Position numbers and translations under genes: made by a program. The notes under the pieces are model-generated. The model saw only the letters and a list, made by a program, of their open reading frames with translations, was not told where the DNA came from and did no database searches. 64,000 nucleotides of DNA, taken from NCBI RefSeq assembly GCF_042651565.1, contig NZ_JBHSDF010000004.1. The stretch is one strand, 5' to 3'. Below are positions 33,662 to 42,928 of the stretch, piece by piece; the first letter of the stretch is position 1; each line of letters starts with the position of its first letter. This DNA is from Salinispirillum marinum (GTDB taxonomy: Bacteria; Pseudomonadota; Gammaproteobacteria; Pseudomonadales; Natronospirillaceae).

Positions 33662-35113
33662 CTACATAAGTACAACATCAAACTGGTCCGGGTGATACAT
33701 GGGTTCTACCTGGAATTTAATGGGCTTGCCAATAAAAATTTCCAAATCCGCCACCGATGCGGATTCTTCATCCAGCAATCGGTCCACCACTGTTTGGGCC
33801 GCCAACACCAAATAACTGCCGTTATTATAGGCTCGTTCTTCGCGGAGAATTTCCCTGAATATTTCATAACAGGTGGTTTGTGCTGTTTTTATCCGTCCTC
33901 GACCGCCGCAGGTAGAACAGGTTTCCGTCATCACCTGTTCCAAGCTTTCGCGGGTGCGCTTGCGTGTCATTTCCACCAAACCTAATTCGGAAACCCCCGT
34001 CACCTTGGTTTTGGCATGGTCACGCTCAAGCAATTTTTCAAACATGCGTAAGACCTGTCGGCGATGTTCTGGATCTTCCATATCGATGAAATCAATAATG
34101 ATGATGCCACCCAAATTACGCAATCGGAGTTGCCGTACGATGGCAGTAGCCGCTTCTAAATTGGTCTTAAAGATGGTTTCTTCGAGGTTCCGATGCCCGA
34201 CGAACCCACCGGTATTGACGTCTATCGTGGCCATGGCTTCGGTTTGTTCAACGATCAGATAACCACCGCTCTTTAGCTCAACTTTGCGCGATAGGGCGCG
34301 TTCTAATTCGTCTTCGACACCGAACAGATCAAAGATGGGGCGCTCACCAGGATAATATTCTAAAACAGGCTCGACTTCGGGATTATACTTACGCACGAAA
34401 TCGATGGTGTTTTGAAAGTTCTCGCGCGAATCAATACGAATTTTCTCCACGTCCGGGCGCACCATGTCTCTTGCGACACGCAGATACAGAGGCAAATCTT
34501 CATAGATATTGCTCGGAGCCTTTTGCTTCTTCATTTTTTCTTTGAGTGCACCCCATAAGCGTTTTAAATACGCCATATCTGCACGCAATTCGGCCTCGCC
34601 AATGCCTTCCGCAGCGGTACGTAAAATGAAACCGCCACCTACGATCTCCAGCTCTTCTTGCAGTTGCTGTACCAGTTGACGTAAACGCCCACGCTCTTCT
34701 TCGTTTTCAATTTTTTGACTGATGCCGAGATGCGCGGTTTCCGGCATATACACCAAATATCGAGCCGGTACAGACAGTTGCGCGGTCAGCCGAGCCCCCT
34801 TTGTACCGATCGGGTCTTTAATGACTTGCACCAATAATGCCTGGCCTTCGTACACCAGTTGATTGATGGGTTTCGGCGTTTCATTATCGGTATCGATGTC
34901 TGAGGCATGTATAAAGGCCGCGCGGTCCAAGCCGATGTCCACAAACGCCGCCTGCATACCGGGCAACACACGGACGGCCTTCCCTAAATAAATATTGCCA
35001 ACGATACCGCGCGCTTGTGTGCGCTCGATGAAGAGTTCTTGCGCCGCACCGTTTTCGACCAAAGCGACGCGGGTTTCCATCGGCGTAATGTTGACCAGTA
35101 TTTCAGAATTCAT
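33662..35113 (-). CDS. rng: Ribonuclease G
   Basis: 483 residues (E. coli 489). Endonuclease for 16S rRNA 5'-end maturation and mRNA decay. The S1 domain is at about 35-125 (GIVGNIYLGKAVRVLPGMQA). The catalytic aspartates are D298 (ATIDVNTGGFVG) and D341/D344 (IIIDFIDME). The zinc link is C399-C402 (CSTCGGRG). The N-terminus overlaps the end of maf by 11 nt. Confidence 0.96.
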   Translation of the reverse strand: MNSEILVNITPMETRVALVENGAAQELFIERTQARGIVGNIYLGKAVRVLPGMQAAFVDIGLDRAAFIHASDIDTDNETPKPINQLVYEGQALLVQVIKDPIGTKGARLTAQLSVPARYLVYMPETAHLGISQKIENEEERGRLRQLVQQLQEELEIVGGGFILRTAAEGIGEAELRADMAYLKRLWGALKEKMKKQKAPSNIYEDLPLYLRVARDMVRPDVEKIRIDSRENFQNTIDFVRKYNPEVEPVLEYYPGERPIFDLFGVEDELERALSRKVELKSGGYLIVEQTEAMATIDVNTGGFVGHRNLEETIFKTNLEAATAIVRQLRLRNLGGIIIIDFIDMEDPEHRRQVLRMFEKLLERDHAKTKVTGVSELGLVEMTRKRTRESLEQVMTETCSTCGGRGRIKTAQTTCYEIFREILREERAYNNGSYLVLAAQTVVDRLLDEESASVADLEIFIGKPIKFQVEPMYHPDQFDVVLM

Positions 35114-35708
35114 GGACTGTTTGTTCCTGCCATAATGTTATGCCAGCCGCCTCCAAATGATCAGCGACCCGATCAAGGGGTAGCCCCATGACGGAATGAT
35201 AGCTTCCTTCAATAGCACGTATGTAACGTGCGCCACGGCCTTGGATGCCATAAGCACCTGCTTTGTCGGCCGGTTCACCACTGTTCCAGTACGCCAAAAT
35301 CTCTTGCTCGGACAGAGTTTTAAAGGTTACCTGCGTGCAATGAAAGTCCCCGGAAACGCCCCGTGCAGTAGCCAACGCAAAGGCGGTCAGTACCTGATGG
35401 GTTTGCCCTGACAAGTGCAAGAGCATCCGCCGTGCATCATCGTAATCAACGGGTTTCCCCATGATCCGTGAGCCAAGAACAACGGTGGTATCGGCGGCCA
35501 AGACAACCGAAGACGCTCGCTCCGCAGCGGTCAATGTCGTCCAGACGGCTTGCGCTTTCTCACTGGCCATCCGCTGTACATAGGTTTCGGGGGTTTCGCC
35601 CGACCCTGGGGTTTCGTCGATATCAGCCACCAAAACACGAAACGGCACACCCAGCAGTTGCAGTAATTCCCGACGGCGAGGTGAGCCAGAAGCTAAAATT
35701 AACGACAT
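35103..35708 (-). CDS. maf: Maf-type nucleoside triphosphate pyrophosphatase
   Basis: 201 residues. Begins with the family signature LILASGSPRRRELL and carries DTTVVLGSRIMGKPVD, a Y-x-H-Q-V-L-type segment (SGQTHQVLTAFALA) and AGAYGIQGRGARYIRAIEG. Hydrolyses dTTP/UTP-like or modified nucleotides to prevent their incorporation. It sits between mreD and rng, overlaps rng by 11 nt and starts 1 nt after the mreD stop, the conserved mre-maf-rng arrangement. Confidence 0.93.
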   Translation of the reverse strand: MSLILASGSPRRRELLQLLGVPFRVLVADIDETPGSGETPETYVQRMASEKAQAVWTTLTAAERASSVVLAADTTVVLGSRIMGKPVDYDDARRMLLHLSGQTHQVLTAFALATARGVSGDFHCTQVTFKTLSEQEILAYWNSGEPADKAGAYGIQGRGARYIRAIEGSYHSVMGLPLDRVADHLEAAGITLWQEQTVHEF

Positions 35709-35709
35709 G

Positions 35710-36198
35710 CTATTTTACTCGGTATCGTATGCGCAGGCCACGCAATATCAGGTAAAGCCAGGGCCACAAAACAGCACTGGTGAGCGCTGGCAGGAGAGAC
35801 AAAAACAAGTCACCGGGGTAGCTGAAGAGCTGCCGCAAAGCGAACTTCAGCGAAAGAAAAAGTACCATCATCACCAGCACCGTTCCCGCTTGCTGGACCG
35901 GGGGATACACCCGAATACGTTGATAAAATAACATCACCAAATACGCCAGAAGTGCATAGCACGCGGCGTTCAAGCCTAACGGCGTTCCTTCATGCGCATC
36001 AGCAAACAGGCCCAATAAAAACGCAAAGCCGACACCAAACCGGTACGGTAGCGCTAACACCCAATAGATCACCACCACCGCCACCCACTCGGGGGCAATC
36101 AACCCGGCATAACCTGGCAATGGCAATGTGCGGAGGAAGAAGGCCACTATAAGCGTGGCGACCACGATAGACCGCCCATGGGCCTTTGGAATTTCCAC
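35710..36198 (-). CDS. mreD: Rod shape-determining protein MreD
   Basis: 162 residues from GTG at 36198, 1 nt after the mreC stop with GAGGAG upstream; an upstream frame would start inside mreC (36237). Five to six membrane helices and LFADAHEGTPLGLNA, the MreD signature. Same length as E. coli MreD. It bridges MreB filaments to the wall synthesis enzymes in the inner membrane. Confidence 0.92.
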   Translation of the reverse strand: MEIPKAHGRSIVVATLIVAFFLRTLPLPGYAGLIAPEWVAVVVIYWVLALPYRFGVGFAFLLGLFADAHEGTPLGLNAACYALLAYLVMLFYQRIRVYPPVQQAGTVLVMMVLFLSLKFALRQLFSYPGDLFLSLLPALTSAVLWPWLYLILRGLRIRYRVK

Positions 36199-36199
36199 G

Positions 36200-37069
36200 T
36201 CACTGCTCCTCTGGCGCCGGAGCAGTGACAGAATCACTCTCTACACTGCGCTGAGTGTCTACCAGCAATACATGACGGGTTCGATCCAACTCAGCCAGCG
36301 GCCGTGCAGATATGGTCGCGAAGGTGGTTCCGGGATCACGTCGCACCTCGGTGACCTCGGCTACCGGATAACCCACCGGGAAACGCTGGCCTAAACCACT
36401 GGTAATGAGTAAGTCTCCGACCACAATATCGGCCGTCTCCGGCACAAACAACAATTCCATGCGGCCGAGATCACCGGTACCCACAACTGTAGTGCGCACG
36501 CCATTACGGTTCACCTGCACCGGCACAGCGTGGTTAACATCGCCAATCAATAGCACGCGAGAGGTTAATTGATCTGCTTGAATGATTTGCCCAACCAGCC
36601 CGTTCGCGTCTATCACCGGTTGTCCTATGTAGGCACCCGAACTCAGGCCACGATTCAAAATGACCTGATGACTGAAGGGGTCCGGGTCGACGCCGATGAG
36701 TTCGGCAGAGATGAAGCGGTCTTCCAATTGTTCCGATGCGTTTAACAACAGGCGCAACCGATCGTTTTCGGTTTCCAGAAGAATCATGCGCTGGGCACGC
36801 CGTTCCAACACAAACAATTGCGCACGCAGCCGCGCGTTTTCTTCCAACAAGGTTGAACGAGCCACCAAATTGCGCGACGACCACTCGCTGACGGACGAAG
36901 GAATATTGACCAGCCAGCGCACAGGGGTAAACCCCACCGAAAACACTTGGCGCACATAATTCATTTGGGCGAATTGCCAGTCTGCAACCAACAATGCCAT
37001 GGCGAACAGAAAGAAAATAACCAAGCGTGTACCGTAGTAACGCTTGGTATGAAACAAGGAGTTGCTCAT
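36200..37069 (-). CDS. mreC: Rod shape-determining protein MreC
   Basis: 289 residues. One N-terminal membrane helix (about 14-30), a coiled coil (around 68-108, LLEENARLRAQLFVLERRA) and two periplasmic beta domains (LIGVDPDPFSHQVILNRGLS, VPETADIVVGDLLITSGLG). The end is Pro/Ala-rich (VTAPAPEEQ). It tethers the elongasome. It follows mreB by 69 nt and ends 1 nt before the mreD start. Confidence 0.95.
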   Translation of the reverse strand: MSNSLFHTKRYYGTRLVIFFLFAMALLVADWQFAQMNYVRQVFSVGFTPVRWLVNIPSSVSEWSSRNLVARSTLLEENARLRAQLFVLERRAQRMILLETENDRLRLLLNASEQLEDRFISAELIGVDPDPFSHQVILNRGLSSGAYIGQPVIDANGLVGQIIQADQLTSRVLLIGDVNHAVPVQVNRNGVRTTVVGTGDLGRMELLFVPETADIVVGDLLITSGLGQRFPVGYPVAEVTEVRRDPGTTFATISARPLAELDRTRHVLLVDTQRSVESDSVTAPAPEEQ

Positions 37070-37138
37070 TGCCTCAAACCATCTCCCGTGTCTGGCCAGC
37101 GTGCAAAGCGTCGCTCCCTGACAGAGATGGGTTAGCCA

Positions 37139-38176
37139 TTAGATGTCGTGCGCCAACTCGAAAATTTTGTCATCCATCATCTCCAACGCACGGCCACCAC
37201 CACGGGCAACGCAGGTCAATGGATCATCTGCCACCAAAACTGGCAGGCCGGTTTCTTCGCTGAGCAATTTATCCAAATCACGCAACAAGGCGCCACCACC
37301 GGTCAGCACCATCCCGCGTTCAGCAATATCGGCGGCCAATTCTGGCGGCGTCTGCTCCAAAGCACTTTTCACCGCCTGCACGATGGCTGACAGTGATTCC
37401 TGCAAGGCTTCAATAACCTCATTGCTGTTCAAGGTAAAGGTGCGCGGAATACCTTCGGCAAGGTTACGGCCCCGCACTTCGAACTCACGTACTTCAGAGC
37501 TCGGGTACGCACAGCCAATTTCCACTTTAATGCGCTCTGCGGTGGCTTCACCGATCAAACTGCCGTAGTTTCGACGAATGTAAGACACAATGGCTTCGTC
37601 AAAACGGTCACCACCGACGCGCACGGACTCGGCATACACCACGCCGTTTAAAGAAATAATGGCGATTTCGGTCGTACCGCCACCAATATCCACCACCATC
37701 GACCCGCGGGCTTCTTCTACTGGTAAACCGGCACCAATGGCCGCTGCCATGGGTTCTTCGATCAAAATTACTTCCCGGGCGCCAGCACCATAGGCCGACT
37801 CACGAATTGCTTTTCGCTCAACCTGGGTGGACTTGCAGGGCACACAAATCAATACGCGTGGGCTGGGTGTTATCCAGGAACCTTCGTGCACTTTAGCAAT
37901 AAAGTGCTGTAACATTTTCTCCGTTACTTGGAAGTCGGCGATCACACCATCTTTCAAGGGCCGAATCGCTGTAATCGAGCCGGGTGTGCGGCCCAACATA
38001 CGTTTTGCCTCGGTACCGACCGCCGCGACTTCTTTCGAATTGCCTCGCGTACGGACCGCAACCACTGATGGCTCATTTAAGACAATGTCACGATCTCGCA
38101 CGTAAATAAGCGTGTTAGCGGTACCCAAATCGATAGAAAGGTCGCTGGAGAAGAGACCTCTGAGTTTCTTAAACAT
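37139..38176 (-). CDS. mreB: Actin-like rod shape protein MreB
   Basis: 345 residues from the ATG at 38176 (MFKKLRGLFSSDLSIDLGTA). The actin-fold motifs are complete: LSIDLGTANTLIY, MVVDIGGGTTEIAII and LTGGGALLRDLDKLL. It organises the lateral cell wall with MreC and MreD. An upstream in-frame start would lie in the leader. It is divergent from gatC; the 189 bp between them hold both promoters. Confidence 0.97.
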   Translation of the reverse strand: MFKKLRGLFSSDLSIDLGTANTLIYVRDRDIVLNEPSVVAVRTRGNSKEVAAVGTEAKRMLGRTPGSITAIRPLKDGVIADFQVTEKMLQHFIAKVHEGSWITPSPRVLICVPCKSTQVERKAIRESAYGAGAREVILIEEPMAAAIGAGLPVEEARGSMVVDIGGGTTEIAIISLNGVVYAESVRVGGDRFDEAIVSYIRRNYGSLIGEATAERIKVEIGCAYPSSEVREFEVRGRNLAEGIPRTFTLNSNEVIEALQESLSAIVQAVKSALEQTPPELAADIAERGMVLTGGGALLRDLDKLLSEETGLPVLVADDPLTCVARGGGRALEMMDDKIFELAHDI

Positions 38177-38365
38177 GTAATCCGTCCAATTAAGCAATCT
38201 GGCAGAGAGCACAATCATCGCATTGCAGGCGCCAGGTAATACCCCTGCTGCTGTGGCTCAATCAGCCTGCAATGTATCAGCGGTGGGGATTTTGAGCAAG
38301 GCGCAAATGTGGTAACGTAGCGCGCTTTGTTAATTCTTACTTATATTAACTCTGGAGAGAAGAGC

Positions 38366-38653
38366 ATGAGCCTCGACCGCGCAGAAGTGGAAACCATTGC
38401 GCAACTGGCGCGCCTGAAGATTGCTGAGCAGGACGTACCTGCCTATGTAGATGCCTTATCCAGCATCTTGAATCTTGTGGATCAGATGCAAGCTGTAGAT
38501 ACCACAGGCGTTGAACCACTGGCCAATCCGCTTGATGCAACCCAACGCTTACGTGCGGATGACGTAACGGAAGACAATCAGCGGGAACATTTCCAGAGCA
38601 TCGCCCCGAAAACTGAAGCGGGCCTATATCTGGTACCCCAAGTTATTGAGTGA
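38366..38653 (+). CDS. gatC: Glu-tRNA(Gln)/Asp-tRNA(Asn) amidotransferase subunit C
   Basis: 95 residues from the ATG at 38366 (MSLDRAEVETIAQLARLKI). Helical subunit that stabilises GatA and links it to GatB. The motif DRAEVETIAQLARL and the C-terminal FQSIAPKTEAGLYLVPQVIE are typical. RBS GGAGAG is about 8-13 nt upstream. A 108-nt gap separates it from gatA; a small palindrome lies there. Confidence 0.94.
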   Translation: MSLDRAEVETIAQLARLKIAEQDVPAYVDALSSILNLVDQMQAVDTTGVEPLANPLDATQRLRADDVTEDNQREHFQSIAPKTEAGLYLVPQVIE

Positions 38654-38730
38654 TTGGGCGGCCATTGTTAGCAACGCCGGATTAAGACCAGATTGAGCGA
38701 CGGGTCTGTTAATTGCTGACCCTACTATTG

Positions 38731-38746
38731 AATAGCGCACGCTATT
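38731..38746. repeat. Palindrome in the gatC-gatA gap
   Basis: AATAGCG-CA-CGCTATT: seven perfectly inverted bases with a 2-nt centre, 16-31 nt before the gatA ATG and just before its SD (AAGGAA). It could be an operator or a small RNA hairpin. Confidence 0.4.
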
Positions 38747-38761
38747 GTTAAGGAATTAGTC

Positions 38762-40222
38762 ATGATCGACAAAACACTGAAACAACTTTCTGCGGGGCTC
38801 GCTGCCGGAGAGTTCTCCAGCACTGAATTAACCAAAGCGTATTTGGACAGAATTCAACAACTGGATAGCCAACTGAATTCGTTCATTACCGTCACCGCCG
38901 ACGCGGCTTTGGCTGCGGCAGCCGAAGCGGATACAGCCATCAAAAATGGCACAGCTGGCCCACTGACCGGCATACCCTTAGCCCACAAAGACATTTTCTG
39001 TACCCAAGGGGTGAAAACCACTTGTGGCTCGCGCATGCTCGACAACTTCATTGCGCCTTATGAATCCACCGTCACCAGTAAGCTGAAAGCGGCTGGCACC
39101 GTCATGGTGGGTAAAACCAACCTTGACGAATTCGCCATGGGCTCCTCTACCGAAAGCTCTTACTATGGGCCGACGCGTAACCCGTGGAACACCGACACCA
39201 TTCCCGGCGGATCCTCTGGTGGTTCAGCGGCCGCCGTTGCGGGCGGCCTAGTGCCAGCCGCTACCGGCACAGATACCGGCGGGTCCATTCGCCAGCCAGC
39301 GGCCTTATGTGGCATCACGGGCTTGAAGCCTACTTATGGCCGCGTCTCGCGCTGGGGTATGATCGCTTATGGTTCCTCGCTCGACAGCGGCGGCCCACTG
39401 ACCAAAACGGCGGAAGATGCTGCCTTGTTGCTGAATGCCATGGCCGGTTTCGACCACAAAGATTCTACCTGTGTTGACCGCGCCGTGCCCGACTACACCG
39501 CGACTTTGGGTGACAGCATTAAGGGCTTGCGCATTGGTTTGCCCGAAGAGTACTTCGGTGAAGGACTCGACAGCGGCATTGCCGAGCGCGTAAACGCTGC
39601 CGTTAAAGAGCTGGAAAAACTGGGTGCCGTGGTCAAAAAAATCAGCCTGCCGCGTACGCAATTGTCCATCCCAGCCTACTACATCATCGCGCCTGCCGAA
39701 GCCTCCACCAACCTGTCTCGTTATGACGGCGTGCGTTTTGGCTATCGCTGTGAAGACCCGAAAGACCTGCTCGACATGTACACGCGCACCCGGGCTGAAG
39801 GGTTTGGTGAAGAAGTTAAGCGCCGCATCATGATCGGCACCTATGCTTTGAGCACAGGCTATTACGATGCGTACTACAATAAAGCCCAGCAATTGCGCCG
39901 CCTGATTAAAGATGATTTCCAAACGGCGTTTGCCGAGGTGGACGTGATCGCTGGCCCCACCACCCCACATCCAGCGTGGAAACTGGGCGCCAAAGGCAAT
40001 GACCCGGTGGCCATGTACCTGGAAGATATTTACACCCTGTCGGTGAACTTGGCAGGCTTACCCGGCATGTCCGTGCCCTGCGGCCAGGTAAATGGCCTAC
40101 CCGTTGGTATGCAACTGATCGGTAATTACTTTGACGAAGCCCGCCTATTGAACCTGGCACACCAGTTCCAGCTCAACACAGATTGGCATACACAGACTCC
40201 GACATTTGGTAAAGAGGGTTAA
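38762..40222 (+). CDS. gatA: Amidotransferase subunit A (Glu-tRNA amidotransferase)
   Basis: 486 residues. Amidase-signature enzyme that releases ammonia from glutamine. The catalytic triad is K76 (AHKDIF), S151 (GGSSGGSAAA) and S175 (DTGGSIRQPA). Length and motifs are typical. Starts MIDKTLKQLSAGLAAGE. Followed by gatB after 3 nt. Confidence 0.97.
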   Translation: MIDKTLKQLSAGLAAGEFSSTELTKAYLDRIQQLDSQLNSFITVTADAALAAAAEADTAIKNGTAGPLTGIPLAHKDIFCTQGVKTTCGSRMLDNFIAPYESTVTSKLKAAGTVMVGKTNLDEFAMGSSTESSYYGPTRNPWNTDTIPGGSSGGSAAAVAGGLVPAATGTDTGGSIRQPAALCGITGLKPTYGRVSRWGMIAYGSSLDSGGPLTKTAEDAALLLNAMAGFDHKDSTCVDRAVPDYTATLGDSIKGLRIGLPEEYFGEGLDSGIAERVNAAVKELEKLGAVVKKISLPRTQLSIPAYYIIAPAEASTNLSRYDGVRFGYRCEDPKDLLDMYTRTRAEGFGEEVKRRIMIGTYALSTGYYDAYYNKAQQLRRLIKDDFQTAFAEVDVIAGPTTPHPAWKLGAKGNDPVAMYLEDIYTLSVNLAGLPGMSVPCGQVNGLPVGMQLIGNYFDEARLLNLAHQFQLNTDWHTQTPTFGKEG

Positions 40223-40225
40223 GAA

Positions 40226-41659
40226 ATGGAATGGGAAATCGTCATCGGTCTGGAAGTACACGCACAACTCTCGACCAACACCAAGATTTTTTCCGGTGCA
40301 AGCACCAAGTTCGGAGCCGCACCCAACACACAAGCCTGTGCCGTAGATCTAGGCTTGCCGGGTGTATTGCCGGTGTTTAACGAAAACGCCTTGCGCAAAG
40401 CCGTCTCGTTTGGCCTCGCCATCGGCGCCGAGATCGGCAAGCGCTCGGCTTTTGATCGTAAAAACTACTTCTACCCTGATTTACCGAAAGGCTACCAGAT
40501 CACCCAGATGGATCACCCGATCGTGGGTAAAGGTGAAGTCGAAATCATGCTGGATGACGGCACGCTCAAGCGTGTTGGCGTGACCCGTGCGCACTTGGAA
40601 GAAGACGCCGGAAAGTCACTGCATGAAGACTTTCAGGGCATGACGGGGATCGACCTTAACCGGGCTGGCACACCCTTGCTGGAAATCGTTTCTGAGCCGG
40701 ACATCCGCAGCGCCAAAGAAGCCGTGGCCTATCTGAAGAAGATCCACAGCATCATCACCTATGTGGGCGTTTCCGACGGCAACATGGCCGAAGGTTCCAT
40801 GCGTTGCGACGCCAACGTATCCGTGCGCCCGAAAGGCCAGCAAGAATATGGCACGCGCTGTGAGATTAAGAACGTGAACTCCTTCCGTTTTGTGGAGCGC
40901 GCCATCAATTATGAAGTCGAACGGCAAATCGCCATCATCGAAGACGGTGGCACGGTAGTACAAGAAACCCGCCTGTATGATTCGGTGTTGGACGAAACGC
41001 GCAGCATGCGCTCCAAAGAAGTAGCGAACGACTACCGTTATTTCCCCGAGCCTGACTTACTGCCGGTTGAAATCGATGATGCTTACATTGAAGCGGTACG
41101 AGATCAATTGCCCGAACTGCCCGATGCGAAGAAGGAACGCTTTATGGCACAGTATGGCTTGAGCGAATACGACGCACTGATCTTGTCGAACACGCGCGAC
41201 ATCGCCGATTTCTTTGAAACAGTTGCGGAGGCAAGCAAAGAACCCAAGTTGTCCGCCAACTGGGTGATGGGCGACCTCACGGCCGTGTTGAACAAAACCA
41301 ATACGCCGATTGGTAAAAGCCCTGTATCGGCGGCAGATCTGGGTCAACTTATCCAGCGTATTACCGATAACACTATATCGTCGAAGATCGCCAAAACGGT
41401 TTTTGAAGCCATGGTGAATGGTGATGGCTCACCTGACCAGATCATCGAGCAGCAAGGCTTGAAACAGGTCAGCGATACCGGTGCTATTGAAGCTATGATT
41501 GATGAGGTCATTGCGGCCAGCCCACAACAGTTGGCGGATTATCGCGGTGGCAAGGACAAGTTATTTGGCTACTTTGTCGGACAAGTTATGAAGGCTTCGA
41601 AGGGCCAAGCCAATCCAGCCTTGGTGAATGACATACTGAAGCAAAAGCTGGACGGCTAG
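40226..41659 (+). CDS. gatB: Amidotransferase subunit B
   Basis: 477 residues. Activates the misacylated tRNA and transfers the ammonia. N-terminal WEIVIGLEVHAQLSTNTKIF, central GSMRCDANVSVRP, the C-terminal YqeY-like tail (ending PALVNDILKQKLDG). It completes the gatCAB set, which implies indirect synthesis of Gln-tRNA and/or Asn-tRNA; no glnS is in the window to judge. Its stop is followed by REP-like sequence. Confidence 0.97.
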   Translation: MEWEIVIGLEVHAQLSTNTKIFSGASTKFGAAPNTQACAVDLGLPGVLPVFNENALRKAVSFGLAIGAEIGKRSAFDRKNYFYPDLPKGYQITQMDHPIVGKGEVEIMLDDGTLKRVGVTRAHLEEDAGKSLHEDFQGMTGIDLNRAGTPLLEIVSEPDIRSAKEAVAYLKKIHSIITYVGVSDGNMAEGSMRCDANVSVRPKGQQEYGTRCEIKNVNSFRFVERAINYEVERQIAIIEDGGTVVQETRLYDSVLDETRSMRSKEVANDYRYFPEPDLLPVEIDDAYIEAVRDQLPELPDAKKERFMAQYGLSEYDALILSNTRDIADFFETVAEASKEPKLSANWVMGDLTAVLNKTNTPIGKSPVSAADLGQLIQRITDNTISSKIAKTVFEAMVNGDGSPDQIIEQQGLKQVSDTGAIEAMIDEVIAASPQQLADYRGGKDKLFGYFVGQVMKASKGQANPALVNDILKQKLDG

Positions 41660-41673
41660 AAAAGTTGGTGCGC

Positions 41674-41802
41674 AGGAGGTGAGCCCTCTGGCCGGTGCTT
41701 CATGTAGGAGGCCAGCCCTCTGGCCGAACTTTCGCGCGGAGGGCCGCGCTCCTACGAAAAGCTTCGCGCACGCTCGCATGAAAGGCATGCTGCGCTCCTA
41801 CA
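41674..41802. repeat. REP-like palindromic cluster after gatB
   Basis: Two near-identical 21-bp direct units at 41674-41694 and 41706-41726 (differing at two adjacent positions), each AGGAGG followed by AGCCCTCTGGCCG. They are followed by inverted units ending GCGCTCCTAC near 41754 and 41800. The GTAGGAG...CTCCTAC pattern with GC-rich hairpins is like the Pseudomonas REP/BIME elements. It lies in the 229-bp gap before the TRAP operon and could form stable hairpins in the gatCAB 3' end. Confidence 0.6.
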
Positions 41803-41888
41803 CCACAATGCATCAGTTGCTGTCATGCCATTGCAACGTATGGTCTATACCGTCAGGGGAACCGGGTAACCAATTAAGGGGTCGTTTT

Positions 41889-42863
41889 ATGGTTCGTGCA
41901 TTATTCTTCGTTTTACTGGTGTTACCTGCGTTCGCCACAGCCAACACCACGCTGAAGATTTCGACCCTCTATCCCGCTGGCACCTACGCGGTCGAACAAC
42001 TGCGCGCTGCCAGTGCAGCCATGGCTGCGGAAACGGAAGGCAGAGTGCGGTTGCAAATTTACCCCGGTGGCGTCATGGGTGATGATCAGGCCGTCTTGCG
42101 TCGCATCCGTATTGGACAACTCGATGGCTTGGTAGCGCAAAGTGGTGCCATCAGCCACTTACATGGCGACCTCCAGCTGTACAACCTTCCTTTCCTGTTC
42201 GATTCTGTGGCGGACGTAGACCGCTTAAGAGCCGAATGGGACAGCAAATTGCTCGCTCGCTTAAGTACATTGGGCTGGCAAGGCTTTGGCCCCATTGATG
42301 GCGGCTTTGCGTACATCATGTCGCAAGAACCGATAGAAGATCAGAGTGACCTGAATGCAGCGCGTTTGTGGGTACCTGCCAACTCGACGGCACCCTTATT
42401 TGCGCAAGCTTTAGGGCTTCGTCCGATTTCATTGCCCATTGGTGAGGTGCTGACCAGCCTATCGACCGGCGGCATCGACAGCATTGTGTCGCCCGTTCCT
42501 GCGGCACTGACACTGCAATGGCACTCGCGGGTTGAGTATCTGTTGAACCAACCCATCATATACACCTATGCCTTGGTCCTGCTCTCAGAGCGCTCCTTCC
42601 GGACGATTTCCGAGGCCGACCGAGCGGTCGTGCATCGTATCTTAACGGCCTATGCTGCCGACATGGATCAACGTAGCCGACAAGATAACAACGCCGCTTT
42701 TGCAGCGATAGGCCAACAAGATGTCAATATCATGTCCAGTAATGAGCAAATAAAAGCAGAACTGCTGTCGGCGCGCAGCCGGGTATACCAGATTTTGCAT
42801 GACGAAGGTGCCTTATCCGATGAAGGACTGGATGCTGCATTGAATTTTATCTCAACTCTGTAA
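41889..42863 (+). CDS. TRAP transporter substrate-binding protein, first paralogue
   Basis: 324 residues from ATG 41889 (MVRALFFVLLVLPAFATA, a signal peptide; cleavage near TANT). AAGGGG lies about 8 nt upstream. It fits the DctP/TAXI-like TRAP type with KISTLYPAGTYAVEQLR, YPGGVMGDDQAVLRRIRIGQ and GFGPIDGGFAYIMS. It is similar throughout to the protein encoded at 43804. The periplasmic ligand-binding protein delivers a solute, likely a carboxylate, to the membrane pair. An earlier in-frame start lies in the REP cluster and is rejected. Confidence 0.88.
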   Translation: MVRALFFVLLVLPAFATANTTLKISTLYPAGTYAVEQLRAASAAMAAETEGRVRLQIYPGGVMGDDQAVLRRIRIGQLDGLVAQSGAISHLHGDLQLYNLPFLFDSVADVDRLRAEWDSKLLARLSTLGWQGFGPIDGGFAYIMSQEPIEDQSDLNAARLWVPANSTAPLFAQALGLRPISLPIGEVLTSLSTGGIDSIVSPVPAALTLQWHSRVEYLLNQPIIYTYALVLLSERSFRTISEADRAVVHRILTAYAADMDQRSRQDNNAAFAAIGQQDVNIMSSNEQIKAELLSARSRVYQILHDEGALSDEGLDAALNFISTL

Positions 42864-42928
42864 ATCCGCTAGGGCCACCCGGCTTCAATCGGCATGATGA
42901 CCATGAACCAGACAAGGCGTTGCATTTA

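Noticed and set aside
39305..39970. 221-codon minus-strand frame inside gatA
   Set aside because: Antisense to the conserved amidase core including S175 region; no start signal.
41679..41888. 70 extra N-terminal codons for the first TRAP binding protein
   Set aside because: They run through the REP-like hairpins, and the signal peptide and SD fit the ATG at 41889.
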